DNA of 64,000 nt from NCBI RefSeq assembly GCF_000196315.1, contig NC_014230.1:2504501-2568500 (forward strand). Direction: 5' to 3'. The translations under genes and the position numbers were made by a program. Below the pieces are notes generated by a model. That model had not been told where the DNA came from. It searched no databases and was given only the letters and a program-made list of their open reading frames with translations. The DNA is from Croceibacter atlanticus HTCC2559 (GTDB lineage: Bacteria; Bacteroidota; Bacteroidia; Flavobacteriales; Flavobacteriaceae). This document shows positions 51,549 to 61,200 of the stretch, in pieces. How positions within the stretch are numbered: the stretch's first letter is position 1; every line of letters begins with the position of its first letter.

Positions 51549-52771
51549 AGAATTAAAAATTTAGTGATTAAACCACCTGCCAGCCAGATATAGCAAGCGA
51601 TAGCAACATATTTTAATACACTTTCAAGCAAAGGGCTCTTTGGTGCCATTTCACTCATTGAGTGTTCCACATCTTTTTTCTTGAAAAATCCGAGATAAAC
51701 CAGATACGCTGAAATTGCGAGGAAAGCAATATTCAAATAGAAGGTGTAATCAATTTTGAAATGTTCTTTGTCTTGTATTTTTACCTGTGATGGATCTGGT
51801 AATATGCTCAACAAATCAAAACTATAATGAAGCGCAAGAGACGTACCGATCAATGCTGTAAACAATAGGAATACGATAAAAAACGACATTTTCCAGCCAT
51901 AGTATTTTGCATTGATGCGTAGTACGGGAAAAACTACCAAATCACTAAAAATAAATGCCATTACACCTGCAAAACTCACACCTTTACCAAACAACAAAGC
52001 TGCCAATGGAATGTTTCCCATCGAGCCGATAAAAGTTAAAAATGCCGCAACCGGACCCACAACAATATGTTCCATAACTTCGAGAAAGGTAAAATCGGTT
52101 TTACCTTGACCACTATTTATAAACAGCGTTTGGAAAAACGAATCTGGGACGAAGGCGGCAACGATACCTGCAATGGTAAAGCCTACGGTTACATCCTTCC
52201 AGACCATTTGCCATTCCATCTTATATTTCTTGGCGACCCTTGCCCAGCTATCTTCCTGTTGAATCTGTTTTTTCCAGTCTTTGGAATCTTCCATTTCATC
52301 ATCATCCTGCCCTTCAAGATTTTTCCGTGCTTTTTCGATGAGCTTTTTGGGATTGATAATGCGAATGAGAACCCAACAAATGAGTATGAGTAAAATACCA
52401 CCCACATATTCGCCCACTACAAACTGCCATCCCAAGAAAATGGAAATGATTATACCAAGCTCAATGACAAGGTTTGTAGATGCAAGTAAAAATGCAATGG
52501 ATGATACAAAGCTTGCACCTTTCTTAAAAATGGACTTGGTAGAAGCGAGTGCGGCAAAGCTGCACGAACTGCTTATAAAACCAAAAAATGTCCCAAGAAG
52601 TACACTTTTCTTCTCGTTCTCGCCCATTGTTTTCTGCATCCGTTTTTCGGTCACGAAAACTTGTATCATACTACTGATGATGTAACCCAATATGAATGCC
52701 CAAAGCGCCATCCAGAAAAATCCGGTGGTGGTATAGGCGGCTTCGCCCCATTGTTTCAAAAAATCATTCAT
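51545..52771 (-). CDS. Permease of the DUF318/ArsP-like family
   Basis: This 408-residue membrane protein has two four-to-five-helix halves separated by a charged loop (about 150-185). The first half carries the family motif FFGFISSSCSFAALASTKSIFKKG, the second the mirrored FLTFIGSMGNIPLAALLFGKG. Relatives such as ArsP export organic arsenicals, but the family is broad. Location in a copper block suggests export of a metal or metalloid species; the substrate cannot be stated. It is translationally coupled to copA. Confidence 0.85.
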   Translation of the reverse strand: MNDFLKQWGEAAYTTTGFFWMALWAFILGYIISSMIQVFVTEKRMQKTMGENEKKSVLLGTFFGFISSSCSFAALASTKSIFKKGASFVSSIAFLLASTNLVIELGIIISIFLGWQFVVGEYVGGILLILICWVLIRIINPKKLIEKARKNLEGQDDDEMEDSKDWKKQIQQEDSWARVAKKYKMEWQMVWKDVTVGFTIAGIVAAFVPDSFFQTLFINSGQGKTDFTFLEVMEHIVVGPVAAFLTFIGSMGNIPLAALLFGKGVSFAGVMAFIFSDLVVFPVLRINAKYYGWKMSFFIVFLLFTALIGTSLALHYSFDLLSILPDPSQVKIQDKEHFKIDYTFYLNIAFLAISAYLVYLGFFKKKDVEHSMSEMAPKSPLLESVLKYVAIACYIWLAGGLITKFLIL

Positions 52772-52790
52772 ACATCTTTATTTTATTGTG

Positions 52791-52848
52791 CCTGACAAGG
52801 GAAGGGCTACTAACTAACCAACCATCAACGTTCCCTTCCCATATCAGG
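52791..52848. repeat. Extended stem-loop in the copper operon
   Basis: CCTGA-N3-GGGAAGGG pairs with CCCTTCCC-N3-TCAGG across about 26 nt. It lies between the heme-binding-domain and permease genes, with no T-run. It could stabilise or process the operon mRNA. Confidence 0.6.
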
Positions 52849-52851
52849 ACT

Positions 52852-53307
52852 TTATTCCAAACTGTCTTTTAACGCTGTTATAAAATCTACTATCAACGTC
52901 TTATCTTCATCTGAAAGAATTGCATCCCTGTGAATGAGTGTATAAGAATCCAAGGGCATTTCATCTTCTTCAATTTGGCTTATGATAGACCGAAGTTTAC
53001 TATTCTTTCGCCTGTCTGAATACTCTGCCCATTCATTAAAATTAAGTTCGTCCTTACCTTCTTGTATGTGGTCTTCCAGATACCAAGCCGAAGGCTGTAT
53101 CTTACTATACCACGGATAATCTGTATTATTGCTGTGGCAATCGTAGCAAGAAACCTGCAACCTATTTTTTATCGTTGCAGGCACTTGATTTTCGACCATA
53201 AAATCACTTTGCGGTACAGTATCTCTCTCGTTCAGGGTTGTTGGAAAGAACTGAATCACAATAAATGCCACAAGGGCAAGCCACGCTATGATTTTTAAAA
53301 ACTTCAA
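52852..53307 (-). CDS. Heme-binding-domain protein (Haem_bd, CxxCH)
   Basis: This 151-residue protein has an N-terminal membrane anchor (about 5-22) and a c-type heme motif CYDCH (about 53-58) in a Haem_bd domain with NNTDYPWYSKIQPSAWYLEDHI and EMPLDSYTLIHRDAILSDEDK. Such proteins are periplasmic mono-heme proteins, possibly electron carriers. In a copper cluster it could support multicopper oxidase or metal redox chemistry; this is inference. It directly follows the DUF3347 gene. Confidence 0.87.
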   Translation of the reverse strand: MKFLKIIAWLALVAFIVIQFFPTTLNERDTVPQSDFMVENQVPATIKNRLQVSCYDCHSNNTDYPWYSKIQPSAWYLEDHIQEGKDELNFNEWAEYSDRRKNSKLRSIISQIEEDEMPLDSYTLIHRDAILSDEDKTLIVDFITALKDSLE

Positions 53308-53898
53308 TTAGTTGATTTCTCGCTGTACTTTACCGCATTTCAACATTTTGTCACCGAAATAAGGGTTTCTTATTTCTTCGTTCATACTAAGCCAAGCACC
53401 ACCCTCATTATTATTATACATAGGGCAGAATTGCTCGTATATCTTCATCTCAGTTCCGGTAATGGCAACCATATCGGTAACATCCTTGCTTAATATCTTA
53501 AAGTGCTCACGTTGGTGTGCCATATCACTTTCTGAAATGTGTTCTGCGTGTTCAATTGCGTCTTCCAAAATATCCTTGAGTTCTTGTTGCTCGTTATCTG
53601 AATAGCTCGATGCATCAAAACTGCCTAAAGTGCTTGCCAGCGTGGCACCCAATTGTTTTGCTTTGTCATTATTCGTCTCGACAAGTGCATCTTTTAGTTT
53701 AAAGTAGTCTTGTAGGACTGCTTTTGCATCTTGGTTGTTATTCATTGCCATATTGTCTTTGTCATCCATAGATTCTTGGTGCATCTCGTTGCTCATAGGT
53801 GCAGCAGGTTCATTTTTGTTTCCATCCTTGCAGGAAACCGTTAACACCATTATAGCAGCAAGTGCCATTGTACCTATTGTTCTTTTTACTGTTTTCAT
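53308..53898 (-). CDS. DUF3347 lipoprotein
   Basis: This 196-residue protein has a lipoprotein signal (lipobox VSC, C22), a Met/Asn-rich linker (NEMHQESMDDKDNMAMNNN) and a DUF3347 domain (about 58-196) with DMAHQREHFKILSKD, EQFCPMYNNNEGGAWLSMNEEIRNPYFGDKMLKCG. The same domain ends the CusB-like adaptor at 45471-47207. Conserved Cys, His and Met residues fit copper binding, so it may be a periplasmic copper carrier that passes metal to the Cus pump. Confidence 0.88.
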   Translation of the reverse strand: MKTVKRTIGTMALAAIMVLTVSCKDGNKNEPAAPMSNEMHQESMDDKDNMAMNNNQDAKAVLQDYFKLKDALVETNNDKAKQLGATLASTLGSFDASSYSDNEQQELKDILEDAIEHAEHISESDMAHQREHFKILSKDVTDMVAITGTEMKIYEQFCPMYNNNEGGAWLSMNEEIRNPYFGDKMLKCGKVQREIN

Positions 53899-53928
53899 TT
53901 TTGTTATTTATTTAAGTTAATAATTGTT

Positions 53929-56358
53929 CTAAAATCTTAATGAGAGTCCACCACCAGCGCCAAAGCGGTTGTCATAGCTTCCCATTAATGAGAAGTCACG
54001 GCTCAATACGTATTCAAGTCCAACTTGCCACGTGGTTTCTTCTTCAAAGTCCTGACCTTCGGGTAATTTGCCGTCCCAGCCAAAGTCCATCTGGTATTCA
54101 TACTCGCCATAAATTCCAAGGTGGGGAAAAATCATAAAGCCCGTACTAAAACTTATCTGTGGACGCAGTTTGCTGTCAATTCTGAAATCTGAATTAATGA
54201 GCAATGGCATTAACCATCGTACACCAGCAATAGCGGTTGTGTTTATTTCTTCAAGGCTGTCCTCACCTTCATTCTCTACATTTACACCACCAAAAACTCG
54301 GAAGTAATCATTGAGATAGCGCTCGTAGGTAAACTCGGCTTCCAGATTTTTGTTCCATCCATATTCGCCCCTTAGCGCAAATTGATTTCTGATATTTGTT
54401 GCAGTAGCGTAAAGCTCGGTCATATGACTTGCAGCCGTGATTTCGCCCCAAGTGAATATGTGGTCTGCTTCGTTGGTAAGGTTAGTAAGTGGGTAGCCTT
54501 CTAATCGTTCGTCACGAGGTGTATCGTAACTGAAAACCCTTGCCATACCGCTCATCATATGATAAAGGATGTGACAATGGAAAAACCAATCACCAGTTTC
54601 ATCAGCGGCAAACTCAAATACGACTTTTTGCATTGGTGCCACGTTAACAGTATGCTTTAGTGGTGAATACTCACCGTTCTCGTTCAATACTCTAAAGAAG
54701 TGGCCGTGCAAGTGCATAGGGTGGTGCATCATCGTGAGATTGTTAAGTGTGATACGCACGACTTCGCCTTGCTCGATTTTTATCTTATCTGTTTCTGAAA
54801 GGGGCACACCGTTGATAGACCAGACGTAGCGGTTCATATTTCCTGTAAGGTTGAAAAGCATTTCCTTTACGGGCTTATCGTTTTCAAATTCGGTAGGTTC
54901 TTTAGCCCTTAAGTAGTTGTAATTGAACTCGGGATTACCACCCGTTTTCATATTATCGCCTACCACTTTATCTTTTGGCACCATATATCCCATTTTCATT
55001 TCGCCCATATCCATACCGCCATCCATTTTCATATTGGCCTTGCCTTTGTTCATCTTCATTTCTGACTTGGACATTTTCATTTTATCATCCTTCATATCCA
55101 TTTTAGAATGGTCCATTTTAGTGTGAGCCATCTTGGTAGAATCCATTTCCATTTCACCCTTTTTCATATTATCATCCATCATAGACATACTATTCATCTG
55201 CATTCCGCCCATATCCATTTTGTACTTTTCCATTACTTGAATGGAATCGTTTTTTGAAGGATTAAATTTTGAAGCAGGTGCGCCCATCTTCATACCCATA
55301 GACATCATTTGCTTCATATTCTTTATAAGATTAGGTTCTGGAACTACAGGTGCTTCCAGTACATTTCCAGTTCCTATAAATGCCGAAGCTTCGCCAGAAC
55401 CATCCTGTGCCGTAGCTCTTACTTGAAGTTTTCCACTTTCTGGAATCGTCACTATAAAATCATAGGTTTCGGCAACGCCAATCAAAGTTTTGTTATGTTC
55501 TACTGGAACCACATCAAGTCCATCGGCAGATACGAGCATTGGGTCTTCGCCACCAAATGTGAGCCAGAAATAAGACGCTGCGGCTGCGTTTACAAATCGA
55601 AGCCTCACGCGCTCGCCGGGCTGAAAATCTGGATATTCCTGTGAAGTACCACCATTGATAAAAAACTTGTCAAAATAATTATCTGAAATAGCCATATCTG
55701 GCATACGTTGCCACGCCATCTTTAACTTGGCACCTACTGCGCCTTGGGCAATTAATTTATCCAGACTTTGAACCTGACCTTTTTTAATTAAATACCACTC
55801 ATTGCCACGCTTCAAATTTTTAAGTTGAGATTGTGGATTTTCATCTACCCAATCCGAAAGCACTAAGACCAAATCTTTGTCATATTCTAAATCGGTTTCC
55901 TTTGGATTTATCTGTAATGAACCATACACCCCACGTTGTTCCTGTAACCCAGTATGGGAATGATACCAATAGGTTCCAGATTGTTTCAATGCAAACTTGT
56001 ATTGAAAGGTTTCCCCTGGACGGATAGGTGGTGTGGTCAAATACGGTACGCCATCGTGGAAATTAGGTAATATCATCCCGTGCCAATGGACAGATGTTTC
56101 CACATCCATTTTATTGGTAACGTTGATAATGGCAAACTCGCCTTCGTTGAACTCGAGATTGGGACCAGGTATGCCACCATTAATGGTCATTGCCTGTACA
56201 TCCTTGCCCGTAAAGTTTACGGTTTTATAATCTATAGTAAGGTCATAAATCCGTTCTGGCCAGTTGTCAACATTTTCTTCAGTTTCATTCGCTACCAATT
56301 GGGCTTTTGCACCAAAAGTGATAAGCATTGTTAGAAGTAATGTGATTTTATATTTCAT
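53929..56358 (-). CDS. Multicopper oxidase (CopA/PcoA type) fused to a CopB-like outer-membrane barrel
   Basis: This product has 809 residues from the ATG at 56358; the frame extends to 56400. A signal peptide precedes three cupredoxin domains with copper ligands in HWHG, WYHSHTG, HHPMHLHGHFF and HCHILYHMMSGM. A Met/His/Lys-rich insertion (about residues 380-465, with over 25 Met) sits before the last cupredoxin domain, as in copper-tolerance oxidases. The C-terminal about 190 residues (from FTWGEITAASHMTELYATATN) are CopB/PcoB-like, ending in a barrel strand GGLSLRF. PcoA oxidizes Cu(I), and PcoB is an outer-membrane protein. The fusion would tether the oxidase to the outer membrane. Confidence 0.88.
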   Translation of the reverse strand: MKYKITLLLTMLITFGAKAQLVANETEENVDNWPERIYDLTIDYKTVNFTGKDVQAMTINGGIPGPNLEFNEGEFAIINVTNKMDVETSVHWHGMILPNFHDGVPYLTTPPIRPGETFQYKFALKQSGTYWYHSHTGLQEQRGVYGSLQINPKETDLEYDKDLVLVLSDWVDENPQSQLKNLKRGNEWYLIKKGQVQSLDKLIAQGAVGAKLKMAWQRMPDMAISDNYFDKFFINGGTSQEYPDFQPGERVRLRFVNAAAASYFWLTFGGEDPMLVSADGLDVVPVEHNKTLIGVAETYDFIVTIPESGKLQVRATAQDGSGEASAFIGTGNVLEAPVVPEPNLIKNMKQMMSMGMKMGAPASKFNPSKNDSIQVMEKYKMDMGGMQMNSMSMMDDNMKKGEMEMDSTKMAHTKMDHSKMDMKDDKMKMSKSEMKMNKGKANMKMDGGMDMGEMKMGYMVPKDKVVGDNMKTGGNPEFNYNYLRAKEPTEFENDKPVKEMLFNLTGNMNRYVWSINGVPLSETDKIKIEQGEVVRITLNNLTMMHHPMHLHGHFFRVLNENGEYSPLKHTVNVAPMQKVVFEFAADETGDWFFHCHILYHMMSGMARVFSYDTPRDERLEGYPLTNLTNEADHIFTWGEITAASHMTELYATATNIRNQFALRGEYGWNKNLEAEFTYERYLNDYFRVFGGVNVENEGEDSLEEINTTAIAGVRWLMPLLINSDFRIDSKLRPQISFSTGFMIFPHLGIYGEYEYQMDFGWDGKLPEGQDFEEETTWQVGLEYVLSRDFSLMGSYDNRFGAGGGLSLRF

Positions 56359-56428
56359 AGTTCTTAATTTTATTTGGATAAAATTACTGCTGTAAATCAA
56401 CAGCTTGTGTCATAATTATGGTTGTTAT

Positions 56429-56995
56429 CTATACAATTTTGTCCAATGAATTCCTAAAGTTTTTCTGTTGTGATTTATACTCGGTCAGGCTCATACCCGT
56501 TTCGCTTTTAAACTGGCCACTCAAATGGTTGATATGGCTATAATCGAGCAGCTGTGCCATTTCTGTAAAGTTGAGTTCCTTGGCCTGTACCAGTTCCTTT
56601 ACCTTTTCTATTTTCAATTTGATGAAGTACTTCTCAATGGTAATGCCTTCGGTAATTGAAAAGACCTTACTGATTTTAGAATACTCGTGACCCAATGCAT
56701 CGGCTAAGTGAGCGGATAATTTCTTATCGAGTTCCAAAGGCAATTTTTGTAATGCTTTAATCAGTTCTACCTTAACCTGCTCTGTGAGTTTTTCTTCGGT
56801 ACTGCCAATTAGGGAAAATCCATTACTTTCAAGTAAAGTTTTCAATTTTTCGATTTCATCATCGCTCTCGATGTTTAGGCGCAAACGACCCAATTCGATT
56901 TGTAACAATTCGATAGTTTGTTTATCCAGTACATCCCTTAAAACCTTGATGCATCTATCACATACCATATTTTTTATGTAAAAATCCTTGACCAT
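56429..56995 (-). CDS. AraC-family regulator with N-terminal HMA-like metal sensor
   Basis: This 188-residue protein starts with an HMA-like ferredoxin fold (about 1-68) with the motif M-V-C-D-R-C (residues 10-15). A linker helix (about 70-95) and a C-terminal AraC HTH (about 95-188, with ITIEKYFIKLKIEKVKELV and TEMAQLLDYSHINHLSGQFKSETGMSLTEYK) follow. The fusion of a CxxC metal-binding domain to an AraC HTH suggests direct sensing of Cu(I) or Ag(I). It is encoded between the CusC and multicopper-oxidase genes in the same direction, so it is part of the operon it may control. Confidence 0.85.
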   Translation of the reverse strand: MVKDFYIKNMVCDRCIKVLRDVLDKQTIELLQIELGRLRLNIESDDEIEKLKTLLESNGFSLIGSTEEKLTEQVKVELIKALQKLPLELDKKLSAHLADALGHEYSKISKVFSITEGITIEKYFIKLKIEKVKELVQAKELNFTEMAQLLDYSHINHLSGQFKSETGMSLTEYKSQQKNFRNSLDKIV

Positions 56996-56997
56996 AA

Positions 56998-58215
56998 TTA
57001 ATTGATTAGATAGTTAATAATGGCCGATTGTACATAGTACATTTGCACCGACTCGATTTGATTCATCTGAAACTTCAACTGCAATTCCTGAATGTCCAGC
57101 ACATCGTTAAAATCGATAGTGCCAGTTTCATAATTTTTTACCAGAATTTCTTCGGCATCTTGGGCTTGTTTTAGATTGCGTTCTTGTGTGTAGTAAGCAA
57201 TGCGAGCTTGGTTGCGTTGTGATTGCGCTTTCGCGAAAGCGGATTCCAGCACATTCAATCGCTGTTCCCTTTGGGTCTCTATTTCTTGCTGTCGCAGTTC
57301 ATTTTGTTTTGAAATGGATTTGTAGCGGCTATTGAAAATGGGTATAGAAATCGACACCATTGGCATCAATACATCTTTCCCATTATCGCTGAAGTTAACA
57401 TCGCTACGTTCGGTTACGGGCAAGTAATCCACACCAAAACCAATCATAGGTAAGCTTTCACGCTGGTTGAGTAGTTCAGATTGTGCCACAGATTCATAAA
57501 GTTTATCGTATTTGAGCAGTTCAGGATTGAGCGCCAGCGCTTCATTGTCATAAAAAGGGTCTTCCTGCGGAATTTCCATTTCTGGAACTACGTCAACAGT
57601 CATCATTGATTCACGGTTGAGCAAATTGTTAAAAGCTGTTTGTTCTGCCGTAAATTCTTCTTCCAAAACTTCCTTTTGTTGCTGTAACTCATTTTGCCGT
57701 ATTTGAAGTCGCAACACATCTACGGCACTCGCTTTACCTACTTCTACAGACGTGAGTGCAAGTTGCTCATAGGTTTGCAATAGCTGTATATTTTCATCCA
57801 GCACAGCTTGCTTGGCACGTATAGAATACAGGCTATAATAGGATTGTGCGACCGAAAGTGCGAGCTTGCGCTTTGCAATCGTGATGTCCACATATTCAGC
57901 ATCTGCCATTGCGGTGGCATAATTTTCACGAGCTGTAATAGTACCGAACCACGGCAACATCTGTTTTACGCCTATTCGTGCACGTTGCGCACCGACTCTG
58001 GTTTCAGGCTCACTCACAAAATAGCCGGCACTCACTTCGGTATTTGGAATCCAGTTGGCTTCATTTACCTTTTCTTCGGCAATATTATAGCGCAGTTCAA
58101 AGGCTTGAATTTCTGGATTGTTCGCTTCGGCTTCCTTAATGTAGGATTGTAATTGTTGCGCTTTCGCGAAAGCGGAAACAAACAAGAACACCAGTATATA
58201 TTTTAATTTCTTCAT
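56998..58215 (-). CDS. cusC: CusC-like TolC-family outer-membrane channel
   Basis: This 405-residue protein has a signal peptide (about 1-19) and two repeats of the outer-membrane factor fold. Each has a long coiled-coil pair, such as QSYIKEAEANNPEIQAFELRYNIAEEKV and NQARIAYYTQERNLKQAQDAEEILVKNYETG. There is no lipobox. It forms the exit duct for the CusA pump, whose stop codon overlaps this start by 4 nt. Two GCTTTCGCGAAAGC palindromes encode AFAKA segments, one of them in the signal peptide. Confidence 0.9.
   Translation of the reverse strand: MKKLKYILVFLFVSAFAKAQQLQSYIKEAEANNPEIQAFELRYNIAEEKVNEANWIPNTEVSAGYFVSEPETRVGAQRARIGVKQMLPWFGTITARENYATAMADAEYVDITIAKRKLALSVAQSYYSLYSIRAKQAVLDENIQLLQTYEQLALTSVEVGKASAVDVLRLQIRQNELQQQKEVLEEEFTAEQTAFNNLLNRESMMTVDVVPEMEIPQEDPFYDNEALALNPELLKYDKLYESVAQSELLNQRESLPMIGFGVDYLPVTERSDVNFSDNGKDVLMPMVSISIPIFNSRYKSISKQNELRQQEIETQREQRLNVLESAFAKAQSQRNQARIAYYTQERNLKQAQDAEEILVKNYETGTIDFNDVLDIQELQLKFQMNQIESVQMYYVQSAIINYLIN
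57227..57240. repeat. Palindrome GCTTTCGCGAAAGC (in cusC)
   Basis: Exact copy, read as AFAKA in the second coiled coil. Confidence 0.9.
58160..58173. repeat. Palindrome GCTTTCGCGAAAGC (in cusC signal peptide)
   Basis: Exact copy, read as AFAKA at the predicted signal-peptidase site. Confidence 0.9.
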
Positions 58216-61200
58216 CTGTTTGCTTTTTTAAGTTGGTATTCCTTTTTCCAGCTATATAGGACTGGCAGTAGGAAATAGGACGTAACATCGATTATCATTC
58301 CGCCAAAAATGGGTATCGCCATCGGTATCATTATATCGCTTCCCTTGCCTGTGGATGTAAGTACGGGAAGTAGTGCCAGTACCGTAGTTACAGTAGTCAT
58401 CAAACACGGACGAATACGTTTACCTGCGGCTTCCAAAGTGGCGAGACGAATGCCCTTTTTATTGTCTGGTTCGTTGCTTTTGAAAGATTGGTCTAAATAG
58501 GTGGCCATTACCACGCCATCATCCGTAGCAATACCAAATAGGGCGATAAAACCTACCCAAACGGCTACACTTAAATTGATGGTTTTCATATTGAACAAAT
58601 CCCGCAGATTTTCGCCAAAAAAGCCGAAATTGAAAAACCAATCTTGTCCGTATAGCCATATCATTATAAAGCCACCAGCAAAGGCCACGGCGATTGCGGT
58701 AAACACCATAAGCGATGTGGAAACCGACCTGAATTGGAAATACAAAATCAAGAAAATAACCAGCAAACAAAGCGGTACGACAACCGATAGCGTTTTTTCT
58801 GCTCGTAACTGATTTTCATAGGTTCCCGTAAAGCGATAGCTCACGCCTTGTGGTACGACCAGCGAACCGTTATCAATATTTTCTTGAATCAGCGCTTGGG
58901 CATTTTCTACCACATCCACTTCGGCATAGCCGTCGAGTTTGTCAAATAGCACGTAGCCAATAAGAAAAGTGTCTTCACTTTTAATGACCTGTGGTCCTTG
59001 CTCGTAGCGAATATCTACCAATTCGCCCAGCGGTACAGGACTTCCTTTTTCAACAGGAACATAGATGTTTTTAAGGTCGTCCGGATTTGCCCGTAACTCT
59101 CTTGGATAGCGCACGCGCACGGCATAGCGTTCACGACCTTCCACGGTTTGTGTGAGTGGCATACCACCAACTGCCACTTGAAGAATTTCCTGAACATCCA
59201 TTATGGATATGCCATATCGAGCCAATTGGTCTCGCTTAATATCTATGAGTAGGTACGGCTTGCCCACGATACGGTCTGCAAAAACAGCTTGTTCCTTAAC
59301 GCCTTCGGCTTGTTTGAGAATGTCTTCCAATTCCAGTCCAAAGTTTTCTATGGACTTTAAATCGGGACCTTTTACCTTGATGCCCATAGGCGCACGCATT
59401 CCCGTTTGTAGCATTACCAATCTCGTTTCGATGGGTTGCAACTTGGGTGCCGATGTCACGCCTGGTAATTTGGTCACTCGTACAATCTCGTTCCAAATAT
59501 CATCAGGACTTTCAATGTCCGGTCGCCAGTTTCGGTAGTACTCGCCATCGTCATCTTCAATCAACTCTTCGCGTGTAGCAGTCGTTTTTAGCGATGTTTC
59601 GGCATAGTTGACATTATCATCTATTTCATTATTCGGATTGATAATGAATTTATCGTTTTTCAGTACAAACAATCCATCGTCATTGACCTTGTAACGTTGT
59701 CGCTCGCCAGATGTATTTCGCATATATTCAGATTTATACTGAATGACATTCTCATACATCGAGAGCGGTGCTGGGTCGAGTGCGCTTTCGGTTCTTCCCG
59801 CTTTTCCTACTACAGTTTCGATTTCAGGGATGCTTGCCACCGCCATATCGAGCTGTTGTAGTACACGCTTGTTTTCTTCAACACCTGCGTGTGGCAAGGA
59901 TGTAGGCATCAGCAGGAACGAGCCTTCATTAAGCGCTGGCATAAACTCTTTGCCCGTATTTCGCATTATGAGAATACCGAGCGTGAGCACCGTAGCCGGA
60001 ACTATTAAGAATAGATATCGGTTTTGAAGTGCCCATCGCAAAATACGCTCGTAGTATATCCTGAAAATTGAGAATACACCGAGCAGTCCAAAACAGATAA
60101 TGGAAACAAATATTAGGTTCATTACTACGCTTCGGTCAAAGCCCAATGGTCGCCAATACGTAGCGAGCAAGAACACTATGGCAACCGATGAAATGATGAT
60201 GTCAAGCAGGTTTTTGCGCTTTTGCGAAAGCGTACCGCGCATCTTTAAAAATGATGTGATGGCAAAGGCGATTAGAATTAGTCCTAACCAAAAGCCGTAA
60301 ACGATGGCGAGAATTCCCAATAAAACAAGTGCGCCATTGATGACGTACTGTGTCCGTTCACGCAAATTCGTCTTACGGAAAAGGAATGCCGCAATGGGTG
60401 GAATGAGAAACAGCGCAATAATGAGCGATGCCGTGAGTGCCATTGTTTTGGTAAAGGCCAGCGGGCGAAACAGTTTTCCTTCGGCACCTATCATTGTAAA
60501 TACGGGCAGGAAACTAATTATGGTCGTTAGTACAGCTGTTAGTATAGCACCAGAAACTTCGGCAGTTGCGTTGTAGATGATTTCGTTGGTGGTGTATTCT
60601 ATTCCGTTTTCTCGAAAGCGTAATTTCTCATCTTCCAAGTGCCTAATCATATTTTCGGCGAGTATTACGCCCACGTCCACCATTGTACCGATGGCAATGG
60701 CAATACCTGAAAGGGCGACGATATTTGCATCTACATTAAAGAGCTTCATCGTGATAAAAACCATAAGGACGGCAACCGGCAACAACCCAGATATGAGGAT
60801 AGATGCACGTAGGTTGAATACCATTATGATGATGACCAGAATGGTAATCAGGATTTCCAAAGTCAGGGCTTCATTGAGCGTGCCCAACGTTTCCTGAATG
60901 AGTTCGGTACGGTCGTAAAACGGCACGATGGTTAGTTGCGAAGTGCGTCCATCTGATAAAGTTTTTGTGGGAAGTCCAGAGCTTATTTCGGCAATTTGAG
61001 CCTTGACATTATTGATGACTTCCAGCGGATTTGCACCGTAGCGAGCGACCACGACACCACCTACGACTTCGGCGCCTTCCTTATCGAGAATACCACGTCT
61101 TGTCGCTGGCCCTAAATGAACATTAGCCACATCTTTGATGCGGATGGAAGTGAAATTTTCAGAATCTACCACCGCATCTTCGATATCTGCGATGGACTTG

